This document shows positions 15,107 through 23,998 of a stretch of DNA of 64,000 nt, one piece after another. A model generated the notes under the pieces. The model was given only the letters and a program-made list of their open reading frames with translations. It was not told the DNA's origin and did no database searches. Each line of letters begins with the position of its first letter. Position 1 is the stretch's first letter. Source of the stretch: Kangiella sediminilitoris (GTDB lineage Bacteria; Pseudomonadota; Gammaproteobacteria; Enterobacterales; Kangiellaceae); NCBI RefSeq assembly GCF_001708405.1, contig NZ_CP012418.1:1-64000 (forward strand). Direction: 5' to 3'. The translations under genes and the position numbers were made by a program.

Positions 15107-17131
15107 CTAATCGCTGAAAAGTGCTTTTAACATGGACAGGTTATCGTCGGCCAATTCTTCCTGTTCTGTTTCGGATAATGGTTGACGTTTTTCATCCCAG
15201 TCGAGATCTTCATCAGGTATTTCTTCAAGAAAGCGACTGGGTTCACAACGAATGACCTCGCCAAACTTATTACGCTTTTTGCAGAGGGTAAAGACAAGCG
15301 TGTGCTGTGCTCGAGTGATACCGACATAAGCCAGACGACGCTCTTCTTCGATATCATCATTTTCGATGCTTGATTTGTGGGGGAGAAATTCCTCTTCCAT
15401 CCCGACAAGATAAACATGATTGAACTCAAGTCCCTTAGCAGCATGAAGCGTCATAAGCTGAACCTGATTACTGTCTTCTTCTTCTTCCTCGTTACGATCC
15501 AGCATGTCGCGTAACATCAGATTGGCTACAGCCGCCGCAAAAGGGTTATCGTCATGTTGATTTTCATCTACGGATTTTTCAACCCAGCCCAGTAGTTCCT
15601 GAATATTATTCCAACGGAACTCAGCAGCTTTTGGAGTGCTTGATGTTTCATGCAACCATGAGTGATAGCCTATTTTTGCAATAAGTTCATGGATAACCCC
15701 TAGGGTATCACCCCGTTTTGCATTATCGGCAGCACGAGAAATGGTATCAGCAAAGCGTCTGACGGAATCTAACCCTTTACCACTCAGGTATTGCTCCAGG
15801 CCTAACTCAAAGCATGCTGCATAAAGGCTGATGTGTCGCTTTTGGGCATAAGTTCCAAGTTGTTCAAGAGTTGTCGGCCCGATGGAACGACGAGGTGTAT
15901 TAGCGATTCTTAAGAAGGCATTATCATCATCTTCGTTCGTTAATAGCCGAAGGTAAGCCATAATGTCTTTAATTTCAGCGCGACCGAAAAAAGAAGTGCT
16001 ACCTGAGATCTTATAAGGAACTTTGTTAGCTATTAGAGATTTTTCAAACAGCTTTGCCTGGTGATTACCTCGATACAAAATGGCATAGTCTGAATATTTA
16101 CCATTTTTAGTGCGGACTTTTCTGGAAACAATTTCAGTAACCACTTTTTGTGCCTCTTCATCCTCGTTAGCACAGGTCACGACTCTTAATGGATCACCAT
16201 AGGGTTTATCAGACCAAAGTTTTTTTTCAAAAACGTGGGGGTTGTTATCAATCAGTACGTTGGCAGCTTTTAAAATACGCCCGTAGGATCGATAATTCTG
16301 TTCAAGTTTAATCACCTGAAGTTTAGGATAATCTTTCGCTAATTGATCGAGGTTTTCTGGGCGTGCACCACGCCATGAATATATAGACTGATCGTCATCA
16401 CCTACCACGGTAAAGCTACCAAACTGACCTACCAGATGTTTAATCAATTCGTATTGGCTGGTATTAGTATCCTGATACTCATCGACTAGTAGATACTTAA
16501 TTTTATTCTGCCACTTATCGCGAACAGCAGGGTCGTCGCGCAGTAATAGCGTAGGAATAAGAATCAGATCATCAAAATCAACCGCATTATAAGCCTTCAT
16601 ACTCCTGGTGTACTTTTCATACACTTTGGCGAAAATCAGTAACTCCTGATCAGTGGCCTGAGCGATTGCCTGTTCTGGCAGAATCAGATCGTTTTTCCAT
16701 TGTGAAATCTGATTTTGGAGTTTCAGTAATAAAGCTTTGTCACTTTCAGCTTCCTTAAAGCCTAAATCTTTCAAAAGAGCTAAGCTGTCCTGATCATCAA
16801 AAATCGTAAAATTAGATTTCATGCCCAGGGTTCTGTATTCGCGGCGAATAAAGTTTAAGCCAAAATTGTGGAATGTAGAGACCGTAAGACCTTTGGTTGC
16901 ACTTTGTCCGGCAATTTTGCCTACACGCTGTTTCATCTCACGGGCAGCTTTGTTGGTAAAGGTTACCGCGACGATATTACGGGCAGGAATTTGTTTCTGC
17001 TTTATTAAATAAACAATTTTACGAGTAATAACACTCGTTTTACCACTGCCAGCACCTGCCAGCACCAATAGGGGGCCGGAAGTACTAACTAGAGCTTGTT
17101 GTTGGCGTTCATTTAACTGTGGAAGAGACAA
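15107..17131 (-). CDS. rep: ATP-dependent DNA helicase Rep
   Basis: Rep is a 3'-5' superfamily 1 helicase that helps replication forks pass protein blocks. The 674-aa product aligns throughout with E. coli Rep: Walker A AGAGSGKT (25-32), TFTNKAAREMKQRV, TISTFH-type motif VSTFHNFGLNFI, Walker B LLVDEYQDTN, VVGDDDQSIYSWRGA, LEQNYRS, LMTLHAAKGLEFNHVYLVGMEE and AYVGITRAQ. The C-terminal tail is acidic. The start appears to be TTG 17131 with no clear ribosome binding site and no in-frame ATG close by. It is transcribed leftward, downstream of the metallo-hydrolase gene. Confidence 0.95.
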   Translation of the reverse strand: MSLPQLNERQQQALVSTSGPLLVLAGAGSGKTSVITRKIVYLIKQKQIPARNIVAVTFTNKAAREMKQRVGKIAGQSATKGLTVSTFHNFGLNFIRREYRTLGMKSNFTIFDDQDSLALLKDLGFKEAESDKALLLKLQNQISQWKNDLILPEQAIAQATDQELLIFAKVYEKYTRSMKAYNAVDFDDLILIPTLLLRDDPAVRDKWQNKIKYLLVDEYQDTNTSQYELIKHLVGQFGSFTVVGDDDQSIYSWRGARPENLDQLAKDYPKLQVIKLEQNYRSYGRILKAANVLIDNNPHVFEKKLWSDKPYGDPLRVVTCANEDEEAQKVVTEIVSRKVRTKNGKYSDYAILYRGNHQAKLFEKSLIANKVPYKISGSTSFFGRAEIKDIMAYLRLLTNEDDDNAFLRIANTPRRSIGPTTLEQLGTYAQKRHISLYAACFELGLEQYLSGKGLDSVRRFADTISRAADNAKRGDTLGVIHELIAKIGYHSWLHETSSTPKAAEFRWNNIQELLGWVEKSVDENQHDDNPFAAAVANLMLRDMLDRNEEEEEDSNQVQLMTLHAAKGLEFNHVYLVGMEEEFLPHKSSIENDDIEEERRLAYVGITRAQHTLVFTLCKKRNKFGEVIRCEPSRFLEEIPDEDLDWDEKRQPLSETEQEELADDNLSMLKALFSD

Positions 17132-17157
17132 ATTTGATGATTATATTAACTTGTAAT

Positions 17158-17185
17158 AGGCGACGAGTTTAGCAACTCGTCGCCT
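17158..17185. other. Intergenic 12-bp hairpin between rep and the metallo-hydrolase gene
   Basis: AGGCGACGAGTT-TAGC-AACTCGTCGCCT is a perfect 12-bp stem with a 4-base loop, just after the metallo-hydrolase stop and 27 bp before the rep start. Neither side has a T run, so it is not a canonical terminator. It may stabilise or process the leftward transcript. Confidence 0.55.
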
Positions 17186-17201
17186 GCAAAACCAATCAAA
17201 T

Positions 17202-18059
17202 TTAGCCTTCAGTGACAGAAAAAGGAAGTTTCAAATACTTACGGCCGTTGGATTCATCACTGGGGAATTGGCCCGCTCGGATATTAACCTGAATGGAAGG
17301 GAATATAAGTTTTGGTACGGCTAATGTGCTGTCACGTTTTTCTCTAAGTTCGGCATAAGCATCAACCTGTCCTTCGGATTGTTTGAAGTGAATATTATGC
17401 TTTTGTTCGGAAACAGTAGTTTTTGCGATAGGTTCCCGTTCACTAGGGTAGTCGTGACACAGCCATAAATTATAGTCATCAGGAAACGAAGTTAAAAAAT
17501 TTAGGCTTTTGAACAGTTTCTTAGCACTACCGCCTGGAAAGTCGCAACGAGCGGTACCGGTATCGGGGTGAAAAAATGTATCACCAATAAAGACATTACC
17601 ATCAATTTCATAGCTCATGCTGTCATCTGTATGGCCCGGTGTAGGGTGGGCAATGAATTCATGGTTGCCAAGACTGATGCGATCACCAGCGGATAGTAAA
17701 GTATCAAATTGGCTACCATCAGTGGTAATATCAAGATTAAGGTGTTCTGCAAAATGCTTTTGGACATCTTTGATTCCGGCGCCAATGACGATTTGGCCTC
17801 CCAGTTGCTGCTTTATAAACTGGGCTGCAGTCAGGTGATCAGCATGGGCATGAGTTTCAAGGATCCACTGTAAATGGAGTTTGTTTTGCTTTATGTACTC
17901 GATCAATTTCAGCGCTGAATCGTAGCGGGCAACCCCTGAGCTGAGATCAAAATCAAGAACGGGATCAACGACAGCACAGTCATAACCATCCTCATCGTGT
18001 ACCACATAGCTCCATGTAGAAGTGTCCTTGTGGTAGAAAGATTCAATATGTATGGACAT
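17202..18059 (-). CDS. Type II persulfide dioxygenase-like MBL-fold hydrolase (Blh-like)
   Basis: This 285-aa metallo-beta-lactamase-fold enzyme has the metal motif THAHADH (H70, H72, D74, H75), H143 in PTPGHTDDS, D160 in FIGDTFF, and H201 in LCHDYPS. The segment GTARCDFPGGSAKKLF and the end VPKLIFPSIQVNIRAGQFP are typical of Blh/type II persulfide dioxygenases, which oxidise glutathione persulfide to sulfite. The family commonly sits with BigR-type ArsR repressors, as one does here. It is divergent from the RND pump gene, and the 100-bp region between them holds two copies of ATTAG-N6-CTAAT. The substrate is inferred. Confidence 0.82.
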   Translation of the reverse strand: MSIHIESFYHKDTSTWSYVVHDEDGYDCAVVDPVLDFDLSSGVARYDSALKLIEYIKQNKLHLQWILETHAHADHLTAAQFIKQQLGGQIVIGAGIKDVQKHFAEHLNLDITTDGSQFDTLLSAGDRISLGNHEFIAHPTPGHTDDSMSYEIDGNVFIGDTFFHPDTGTARCDFPGGSAKKLFKSLNFLTSFPDDYNLWLCHDYPSEREPIAKTTVSEQKHNIHFKQSEGQVDAYAELREKRDSTLAVPKLIFPSIQVNIRAGQFPSDESNGRKYLKLPFSVTEG

Positions 18060-18102
18060 AGACTCTCGAGTTGATGAATTTAACTAAAGAATAAATGATC
18101 TA

Positions 18103-18149
18103 TTGAATATTAGCAATGTCTAATCTATAATATATTAGAGTTTTCTAAT
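18103..18149 (+). promoter_or_regulatory. Promoter with two embedded ATTAG-N6-CTAAT operators
   Basis: A sigma-70 promoter reads -35 TTGAAT (18103-18108), a 17-bp spacer and -10 TATAAT (18126-18131), pointing to the RND operon. Operator A, ATTAG-CAATGT-CTAAT (18109-18124), fills the spacer. Operator B, ATTAG-AGTTTT-CTAAT (18134-18149), covers the predicted start of transcription, and A and B are spaced 25 bp. Such a layout fits repression by a dimeric winged-helix regulator. The divergent dioxygenase gene starts only 50 bp away and may be under the same control. Confidence 0.72.
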
Positions 18150-18159
18150 GGAACGTATT

Positions 18160-20667
18160 ATGAAACAATCACTGCTAGCCTTATCAATAAAAAAACCAAA
18201 GTGGGTTTTTATCATAACCCTCTTACTCACTGCGATTACTGGTGCAATGATACCAGGTATTGTGGTGGATACAGATCCTGAGAATATGTTGGCTGAAGAT
18301 CAGCCTGCGCGTGTGTTTCACAATGAAGTAAAGGATCGGTTTAATCTTTATGACGCTATTGTGGTAGGGGCAGTAAATGAAGAAAGTATCTTTAGTCCAA
18401 ATTCATTACAGGCGTTACATACATTGAGCGAGGGTATTGCAGACATTGAAGGTGTAATAGAGCCGGATATGATGTCGTTATCCACGGTGGATAATATTAC
18501 CCAGGAAGGGGTTGGCACCATACGTTTTGAGTGGATGATGAAACAACCACCAGAAACGATGGAGCAGGCAAAAGAAATTGGTCAGGACGTGCAGCGACTC
18601 CCTTTGTTTCAGGAAACGTTAGTTTCCGGGGATGAGAAGGCTGCGGCAATCTACGTCCCAATAGAGAATAAAGACGAGAGTTACCGAATATCTCAGGAAA
18701 TAGAGACGTTAATTGGCGGTCTTGATTCAAAGGACGAATATCATATAACCGGATTACCGGTAGCAGAAGATACGTTCGGATTTCAGATGTTTGTACAGAT
18801 GGGAATTTCAGCGCCGTTAGCGGCACTGATGATTTTTGTTCTGATGTGGTTTTTCTTCCGTAATCTGAAATTCGTTGCAGCACCGATGATTATCGCCATG
18901 GCGACAGTGATCATTACAATGGGACTGCTGATAGGTATGGGCTTCACAGTACATATCATGAGCTCCATGATTCCGATTTTCTTAATGCCGATAGCTGTTG
19001 TGGACTCGATTCATATCATGTCGGAATTTGCAGATAGTTATAAGCAAGGGCGCGATCGTAAAGAGGTGGTTAAGGAAGTTGTTGGTCACCTGTTTACCCC
19101 GATGCTATATACCAGTATTACGTCAGCCATTGGTTTCTTCTCGTTGTTATTAACACCGATCCCGCCGGTTCAGGTCTTTGGTGCTTATGTTGGGTTTGGT
19201 ATCTTGCTTGCTTTCCTGTTAACCATTGTGTTTATTCCAGCATATTTATGTGCACTCAAACCCAAGGCTTTAGCTTCGTTGCAGTCGGGTTCCGACAAGC
19301 AAAGCTGGTTGCAGAAAGTACTGCCACAAGTTGGCAAAAAAAGTTTGGCTCTAAGCAAGCTGGTCACAGTTGGCTTTGTCGTAATCGTGGCGCTGAGTCT
19401 ATGGGGCATTAATCAGATTCAAATTAACGATAACCCTGTCCGTTGGTTTAAGGAAGATCATAAAATTCGTGTAGCAGATCGTGTGTTGAACGATCACTTT
19501 GCTGGAACCTATAACGCTTATCTAGTTCTGGACTATGATCAGAGTGCGGCCAAGGCAGAGTGGATGGAAGCGGTCAACGAACTTGATGACTCAAGCCTGA
19601 AAAAAGATATCGCTTCGATAATGGAGGGTGGCTCGGATCTTGGATCACAGCTCAATGATGTCATTATCACGCTGGAAGACAGAATCTTCTCAGCAAGTGA
19701 CAAAGAGATGGATACCATTGATAGTTTGTTGGCGAAAGCTGAGGAGACGAGGCGATCACTGGCCTATTTCCAACAGCCGCAGATGTTGAAGAAAATAGAA
19801 CAATTACAACAGGCACTACTCGATAGCGGGTATGTCGGAAAAAGTAACTCCATAACTGATGTTGTAAAAACAGTGACACGAGAGCTGAAAAGCGGTGAAC
19901 CAGAGGACTTTGTCATTCCGCAATCACAGCGGGGCGTCGCACAGGCACTGTTGCAGTACCAGTCCTCACATCGTCCACAGGATCTATGGCACATGGTAAC
20001 CAAAGATTACAGCTCAACCGCTATATGGTTGCAGCTAAAAAGCGGTGATAACCAGGATATGACCCGGGTTGTTGAATACGTTGAGAACTACTTTGAAGAT
20101 AATCCGTTACCTGAAAACGTTAGTGCTGAGTGGGCGGGCAAAAGTTATCTAAACATGGTATGGCAGGATGAAATGGTGGAAGGCATGTTAAGTAGCTTGT
20201 TGAGTGCCTTTGTAGTCGTATTCGTGATGATGATCATTTTGTTCCGAAGCATACTATTTGGTGCACTGGCAATGTTGCCATTAAGTATCACTATTCTATT
20301 TATATATGGCTTGATTGGTTGGGTCGGTAAAGATTACGACATGCCGATTGCAGTATTGTCATCACTAACTCTGGGGTTATCGATAGATTTCGCGATTCAC
20401 TTTCTGGAGCGTTCGCGAGATATCTATAAACAAACCGGTGAGTTTAAGTCCATGATTAAGAAAATGTTTGAAGAGCCCGCTTCGGCTATCAGTAGAAACG
20501 CAGTCGTGATTGCCGTTGGATTTACGCCATTACTATTTGCACCGCTAGTGCCGTATATCACGGTAGGATTTTTCCTGGCAACGATCATGGCTGCATCAGC
20601 AGTGGTAACGTTAATATTACTCCCAGTAGCGTTAAAAGCGACTCGCCGTTGGGCCTTTAAATCTTAA
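18160..20667 (+). CDS. RND/MMPL superfamily exporter
   Basis: This 835-aa inner-membrane protein has the RND duplication: one N-terminal helix, a periplasmic loop, a membrane block with VQMGISAPLAALMIFVLMW and PIFLMPIAVVDSIHIMSEF, then a second half with ILPLSITILFIYGLIG-like helices and LSSLTLGLSIDFAIHFLERS. It is proton-driven by family knowledge and resembles lipid or hydrophobe exporters. I use ATG 18160: operator B ends at 18149, overlapping the alternative ATG 18148, and GGAA precedes 18160. The LolA-like, barrel and DUF2892 genes follow at 8-12 bp spacing, so this is the first gene of a four-gene operon. Confidence 0.85.
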   Translation: MKQSLLALSIKKPKWVFIITLLLTAITGAMIPGIVVDTDPENMLAEDQPARVFHNEVKDRFNLYDAIVVGAVNEESIFSPNSLQALHTLSEGIADIEGVIEPDMMSLSTVDNITQEGVGTIRFEWMMKQPPETMEQAKEIGQDVQRLPLFQETLVSGDEKAAAIYVPIENKDESYRISQEIETLIGGLDSKDEYHITGLPVAEDTFGFQMFVQMGISAPLAALMIFVLMWFFFRNLKFVAAPMIIAMATVIITMGLLIGMGFTVHIMSSMIPIFLMPIAVVDSIHIMSEFADSYKQGRDRKEVVKEVVGHLFTPMLYTSITSAIGFFSLLLTPIPPVQVFGAYVGFGILLAFLLTIVFIPAYLCALKPKALASLQSGSDKQSWLQKVLPQVGKKSLALSKLVTVGFVVIVALSLWGINQIQINDNPVRWFKEDHKIRVADRVLNDHFAGTYNAYLVLDYDQSAAKAEWMEAVNELDDSSLKKDIASIMEGGSDLGSQLNDVIITLEDRIFSASDKEMDTIDSLLAKAEETRRSLAYFQQPQMLKKIEQLQQALLDSGYVGKSNSITDVVKTVTRELKSGEPEDFVIPQSQRGVAQALLQYQSSHRPQDLWHMVTKDYSSTAIWLQLKSGDNQDMTRVVEYVENYFEDNPLPENVSAEWAGKSYLNMVWQDEMVEGMLSSLLSAFVVVFVMMIILFRSILFGALAMLPLSITILFIYGLIGWVGKDYDMPIAVLSSLTLGLSIDFAIHFLERSRDIYKQTGEFKSMIKKMFEEPASAISRNAVVIAVGFTPLLFAPLVPYITVGFFLATIMAASAVVTLILLPVALKATRRWAFKS

Positions 20668-20675
20668 GGAGGTTT

Positions 20676-21485
20676 ATGATGAGCATGGTTAAATATATTT
20701 TAGTATTGCTAATGCCCCTGTTGATGGTGTTGCAAGCACAAGCGGCTGGGGATGAGCCATTGTCAGTTGATAAGATTGTGAGCAAAGCAAATAAAGCATC
20801 ATATTACGCCGGAGACGATGGCCGAAGTGATGCGCGTATGATCATTGTCGATAAAGATGATAACAAGCAGCTTCGTCAGTTTGTAATCCTACGCAAAGAT
20901 AAGGTAGACGAGGGCGATCAGGATTTTCTTGTTGTTTTCAGTAGACCCTCAGATGTTCGTGGTACGGTATTTTTAGTAAACAAGCATGTAGACAGGGATG
21001 ATGATCGTTGGTTGTATTTACCAGGACTGGATTTAGTAAAACGAATTTCAGCCGGAGATAAACGTACCAGTTTTGTTGGTTCCGATTTTTTCTATGAAGA
21101 TGTTTCGGGTCGTAACCCTGAGTTAGATACGCATGAATTGATAGAAGAAAATGACGATGCTTATATATTAAAGAGCATGCCAAAGAACAAGGAAAACGTG
21201 GAGTTTTCTTACTATCAGTCGAGTATTAATAAAGAAACATTCCTGCCAATGGTCGTTGAATATTTCAATGACAAAGGCGAGGTGTACCGCAGAATGGAAG
21301 TGGTTGAAGTTGAGGAGGTTGAAGGAATCCCAACGGTGATGAAATCGAAAATATCAAACCTGGAAACGGGTAGTGAGACGTTCATGCAGTTCCGTCGTCC
21401 AGCATATAACGTGGGAATTCCAGAAAGCGTATTTACTTCACGATCATTGCGCAACCCGCCTCGTGAATGGCTGGAAGCTCAATAA
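20676..21485 (+). CDS. LolA-like periplasmic carrier (outer membrane lipoprotein-sorting family)
   Basis: The 269-aa protein has a signal peptide (MMSMVKYILVLLMPLLMVLQ, cleavage probably after AQA) and the fold signature of the LolA-like family often paired with RND exporters: MIIVDKDDNKQLRQF, FSRPSDVRGTVFLV, DDRWLYLPGLDLVKRIS and a glycine-containing FVGSDFFYEDVSGR. AGGAGG precedes two adjacent ATGs (20676, 20679). Its expected role is to shuttle a lipid or hydrophobic molecule across the periplasm between the RND protein and the outer membrane. It sits between the RND gene (8 bp) and the barrel gene (12 bp). Confidence 0.8.
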   Translation: MMSMVKYILVLLMPLLMVLQAQAAGDEPLSVDKIVSKANKASYYAGDDGRSDARMIIVDKDDNKQLRQFVILRKDKVDEGDQDFLVVFSRPSDVRGTVFLVNKHVDRDDDRWLYLPGLDLVKRISAGDKRTSFVGSDFFYEDVSGRNPELDTHELIEENDDAYILKSMPKNKENVEFSYYQSSINKETFLPMVVEYFNDKGEVYRRMEVVEVEEVEGIPTVMKSKISNLETGSETFMQFRRPAYNVGIPESVFTSRSLRNPPREWLEAQ

Positions 21486-21497
21486 AGAGTAATAACC

Positions 21498-22811
21498 ATG
21501 AACAGGAAAAAGAGATCGTTCGGCATGGCTAGACCAGCAATACTTATGGCAATGCTAGGTCTGTCTTTAGTAGGCAATGCTGCAGAAGATGAGTTTGATG
21601 CCTGGGGAGATGACTGGGCTGAAGAAGAGCAGTCTAATTGGCTCTGGGGTGGCTTCGTTGAAGCCGCCTATGGGCAGCGTCTACAAACCGATTCGTGGTT
21701 TGATAATAAGAAAACATTAAGCGAATTACGCAGTCATCTGGAAGCAGATTATACTGGTGATAATTTTGATTTCAGTTTCCGCGGTGATCTTTGGTATGAC
21801 GACGTTATCAATGAGACCGAGCTTGATATCAGAGAGCTGAGCGTAAGTTTTTCTGCTTTTGGTAATACCGACTTTAAAATAGGTCGCCAAATTTCAACAT
21901 GGGGAACAGGTGATCTACTGTTTCTCAATGATATGTTTCCTAAGGACTGGAAGTCATTTTTCTCTGGCAGGGAAGATACATATCTAAAAGCTCCGGCCGA
22001 TGCCATCAGAATAACGAGTTATTTTGATGCAGTGAATGTGGACATAGTATGGACGCCCATATTTACTGAAGATCGGTATATTGATGGAGAACGTTATTCA
22101 TTCTTTTCGCCATTAGCAGGACAGAATATTGGCGGTCAGGATCTGATTAATCCGGTAGAGCCAGATGAGAATATGGGGAATAGCGAAATCGCTCTAAGGC
22201 TTTATAAAAATATCGAAGGAACAGAGTATGCACTTTATGGATATCGAGGTTTTGATAAACAGCCAGTTGGATTAACACCAAACTTAGAACCAACTTTTTA
22301 TCGTCGCAACGTATTTGGAGCCAGTGTGCGAGGTAACGTCCTGGACGGTTTATATAACCTGGAAACTGCTTACCATGATTCGGTCAATGATAGTAATGGC
22401 AGCAATCCTTTAATCCAAAATTCACAGTGGCGGCTGTTAGCTGGATATGAAAGCGAGCTGATGGCGCGGTTGACGCTTGGAGTTCAATACTATCTAGAAT
22501 GGACTCAGAAATATGACGAACTAATTGCAAACTCACCGACTCCGCAATTCGAGCCTGAAGAGAGAAGGAATGTTATCACAACGCGCCTGACTTACAGGGC
22601 TCCAAAAGATAAGTGGGTGTGGTCCTTGTTCGCCTTCTATTCCCCGACTGATGATGACAGCTATATACGCCCCAGCGTGAACTACCGTTTAAGTGACGAA
22701 TGGCAGTTTACTGCGGGTGCTAATATCTTTAATGGTCAACAACAGCATACGTTCTTTGGTCAGTTTGAAGACGCAACCAATGCGTATGTTCGAGTTCGAT
22801 ATAACTTTTAG
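21498..22811 (+). CDS. Outer-membrane beta-barrel protein (DUF1302-like)
   Basis: This 437-aa protein has a basic signal peptide (cleavage probably after GNAA) and an acidic linker rich in Asp, Glu and Trp. Alternating beta-strand patterns then run to a C-terminal aromatic residue (YVRVRYNF), the hallmark of an outer-membrane barrel. Segments such as FKIGRQISTWGTGDLLFLND resemble DUF1302-type barrels found beside RND/LolA pairs. It probably provides the outer-membrane part of the export route; the substrate is unknown. It shares an operon with the two preceding genes and the DUF2892 gene. Confidence 0.72.
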   Translation: MNRKKRSFGMARPAILMAMLGLSLVGNAAEDEFDAWGDDWAEEEQSNWLWGGFVEAAYGQRLQTDSWFDNKKTLSELRSHLEADYTGDNFDFSFRGDLWYDDVINETELDIRELSVSFSAFGNTDFKIGRQISTWGTGDLLFLNDMFPKDWKSFFSGREDTYLKAPADAIRITSYFDAVNVDIVWTPIFTEDRYIDGERYSFFSPLAGQNIGGQDLINPVEPDENMGNSEIALRLYKNIEGTEYALYGYRGFDKQPVGLTPNLEPTFYRRNVFGASVRGNVLDGLYNLETAYHDSVNDSNGSNPLIQNSQWRLLAGYESELMARLTLGVQYYLEWTQKYDELIANSPTPQFEPEERRNVITTRLTYRAPKDKWVWSLFAFYSPTDDDSYIRPSVNYRLSDEWQFTAGANIFNGQQQHTFFGQFEDATNAYVRVRYNF

Positions 22812-22822
22812 GAGGTTATGCT

Positions 22823-23053
22823 ATGTCCGAAAAGAAAATGAGTGCCGAGCGGGTCTTAATGGCTTTTGCCGGTTTTATGGTGCTGCTGTCTGTGATATTA
22901 ACCTGGTATGTCCATCATAACTGGTTATGGTTAACGGTGTTTGTGGGCGCAAATCTCTTTCAGTCCGCGTTTACTGGTTTCTGCCCAGCGATGATGGTAA
23001 TCAAAAAGTTTGGCTTTAAGATGGAGCGGGAATTAGCAAAGCTAAATCCTTAA
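22823..23053 (+). CDS. DUF2892 (YgaP-like) inner-membrane protein
   Basis: This 76-aa protein has two membrane helices (about 10-27 and 33-50) and the family motif FTGFCPAMMVIKKFG with a conserved Cys. DUF2892 proteins are often fused or adjacent to rhodanese domains, as in YgaP, and occur in BigR/SqrR-controlled sulfide-detoxification operons. Here it is the last gene of the RND operon, 11 bp after the barrel gene with GGAGG in the gap, and it faces the rhodanese gene across a bidirectional terminator. Confidence 0.85.
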   Translation: MSEKKMSAERVLMAFAGFMVLLSVILTWYVHHNWLWLTVFVGANLFQSAFTGFCPAMMVIKKFGFKMERELAKLNP

Positions 23054-23069
23054 CAAAGGCGTTGGCAAC

Positions 23070-23101
23070 AAAAAAGGCAGCTAACTTAGCTGCCTTTTTT
23101 T
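23070..23101. terminator. Bidirectional terminator between DUF2892 and rhodanese genes
   Basis: An A run, GGCAGCTA-ACT-TAGCTGCC and a T run form a stem of at least 14 bp that can terminate transcription from both sides. Confidence 0.93.
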
Positions 23102-23116
23102 ATAAAATAGAGAGTG

Positions 23117-23500
23117 CTAGGGTGTAACACATTCACCGCCGCAATCTACCCATTTTTTAAAACCGCCATCTACGGAGTAAACGTTTTTAAAACCTAACTG
23201 TTGCAGGGTATGAGCGCTACAGGCAGAGCGGCCACCAGTGGCACAATAAAGATAAATTGGTTTATTGAATAAATCCTCATCACATAAACCCTCGACGCAG
23301 TCATGACCAAATAACTTAAACTCAAGAACGCCACGAGGAATGTTGACCGCCCCAGAAACCATCCCCTGCTGGGTTTCACCCGGCTCTCTTACATCAATGA
23401 TCAGTGCGTTTTCAGGTAAATCACCTTTTAAATCTTCGGCGGACACTTCATTAATTTGTTTTTTAATATTTGAAAGATAGTCGGCAACACAAGGTTTCAT
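23117..23500 (-). CDS. Single-domain rhodanese sulfurtransferase
   Basis: This 127-aa protein is one rhodanese domain: ALIIDVREPGET, SGAVNIPRGVLEF and the active loop CATGGR with catalytic Cys86, then FKNVYSVDGGFKKWVDCGGEC. It moves sulfane sulfur between persulfides and acceptors. Extra Cys residues at 4, 68, 73 and in the C-terminal DCGGECV tail are notable. The ATG (23500) shares one base with the stop codon of the ArsR gene, so the two are translationally coupled. Its usual partner DUF2892 faces it across the terminator. Confidence 0.88.
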   Translation of the reverse strand: MKPCVADYLSNIKKQINEVSAEDLKGDLPENALIIDVREPGETQQGMVSGAVNIPRGVLEFKLFGHDCVEGLCDEDLFNKPIYLYCATGGRSACSAHTLQQLGFKNVYSVDGGFKKWVDCGGECVTP

Positions 23501-23817
23501 TAACAACTCTCCTTACAGAATAGTTCATGTAATAAGTGGATAATTTTTGCAGCTTCATTGGATGAAAGCTGATAATAGATAGTTTGTGAGTCACGACGTG
23601 TAGTAACCAAACCATCTTTACGTAAAACACCCAAGTGTTGTGATAAAGCGGATTGACTCAGGTTGGGTAAGAGTTTGTTCAACTCTCCAACAGAAAGCTC
23701 TTGTTCATGCAGAATGCACAAAATTAGCAATCGCTGCTCATTGGAAATACTTTTGAGAAATTTAGCTGCCTGCGATGAGTGTTTGCTCATCTCATCGGTG
23801 ATAGATGCAACTTCCAT
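23500..23817 (-). CDS. ArsR-family repressor of the BigR/SqrR persulfide-sensing type
   Basis: This 105-aa winged-helix protein has NEQRLLILCILHEQELSVGELN, then LSQSALSQHLGVLRKDGLV and TTRRDSQTIYYQLS, which match BigR/SqrR/YgaV/HlyU proteins closely. The two cysteines used by that group to sense persulfide are in place: C34 in the LLILC helix and C101 (or C105) in the last helix LFCKESC. Such proteins repress their targets until a tetrasulfide link forms. It is coupled to the rhodanese gene by a one-base overlap. The sensing role is family knowledge; the target palindrome is my inference from the local promoters. Confidence 0.85.
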   Translation of the reverse strand: MEVASITDEMSKHSSQAAKFLKSISNEQRLLILCILHEQELSVGELNKLLPNLSQSALSQHLGVLRKDGLVTTRRDSQTIYYQLSSNEAAKIIHLLHELFCKESC

Positions 23818-23930
23818 ACGATTTCCTCTAAATAATCGTTATCAGGGCGACATGGGCGGTAATTTAGCACACATCTATATTAGAAAAGGTATCAACTATA
23901 TTTTGGCAGAGTGGAATAGACTTTTCAATC

Positions 23931-23958
23931 TGCTAATTTAGTTTTCTCTAAATTAGCA
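23931..23958. promoter_or_regulatory. Perfect 11-bp palindrome upstream of the ArsR gene
   Basis: TGCTAATTTAG-TTTTCT-CTAAATTAGCA has perfect 11-bp arms around a 6-base spacer. Its core TTAG-N6-CTAA is shared with the operators before the RND gene and the aminotransferase gene. It lies 114 bp upstream of the ArsR start and 41 bp past the aminotransferase stop. No T tract follows on either strand, so an operator is more likely than a terminator. Confidence 0.6.
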
Positions 23959-23998
23959 TCTGTTCTGCGAGTATTTTTATCTTTTGCTCCGAAAGAAA

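Noticed and set aside
17158-17185. Hairpin as a Rho-independent terminator for the metallo-hydrolase gene
   Set aside because: It has a perfect stem but no T tract on either strand, so I list it only as a hairpin.
23931-23958. Palindrome as terminator of the aminotransferase gene
   Set aside because: AT-rich arms and no following T run; its core matches the operators elsewhere in the cluster.
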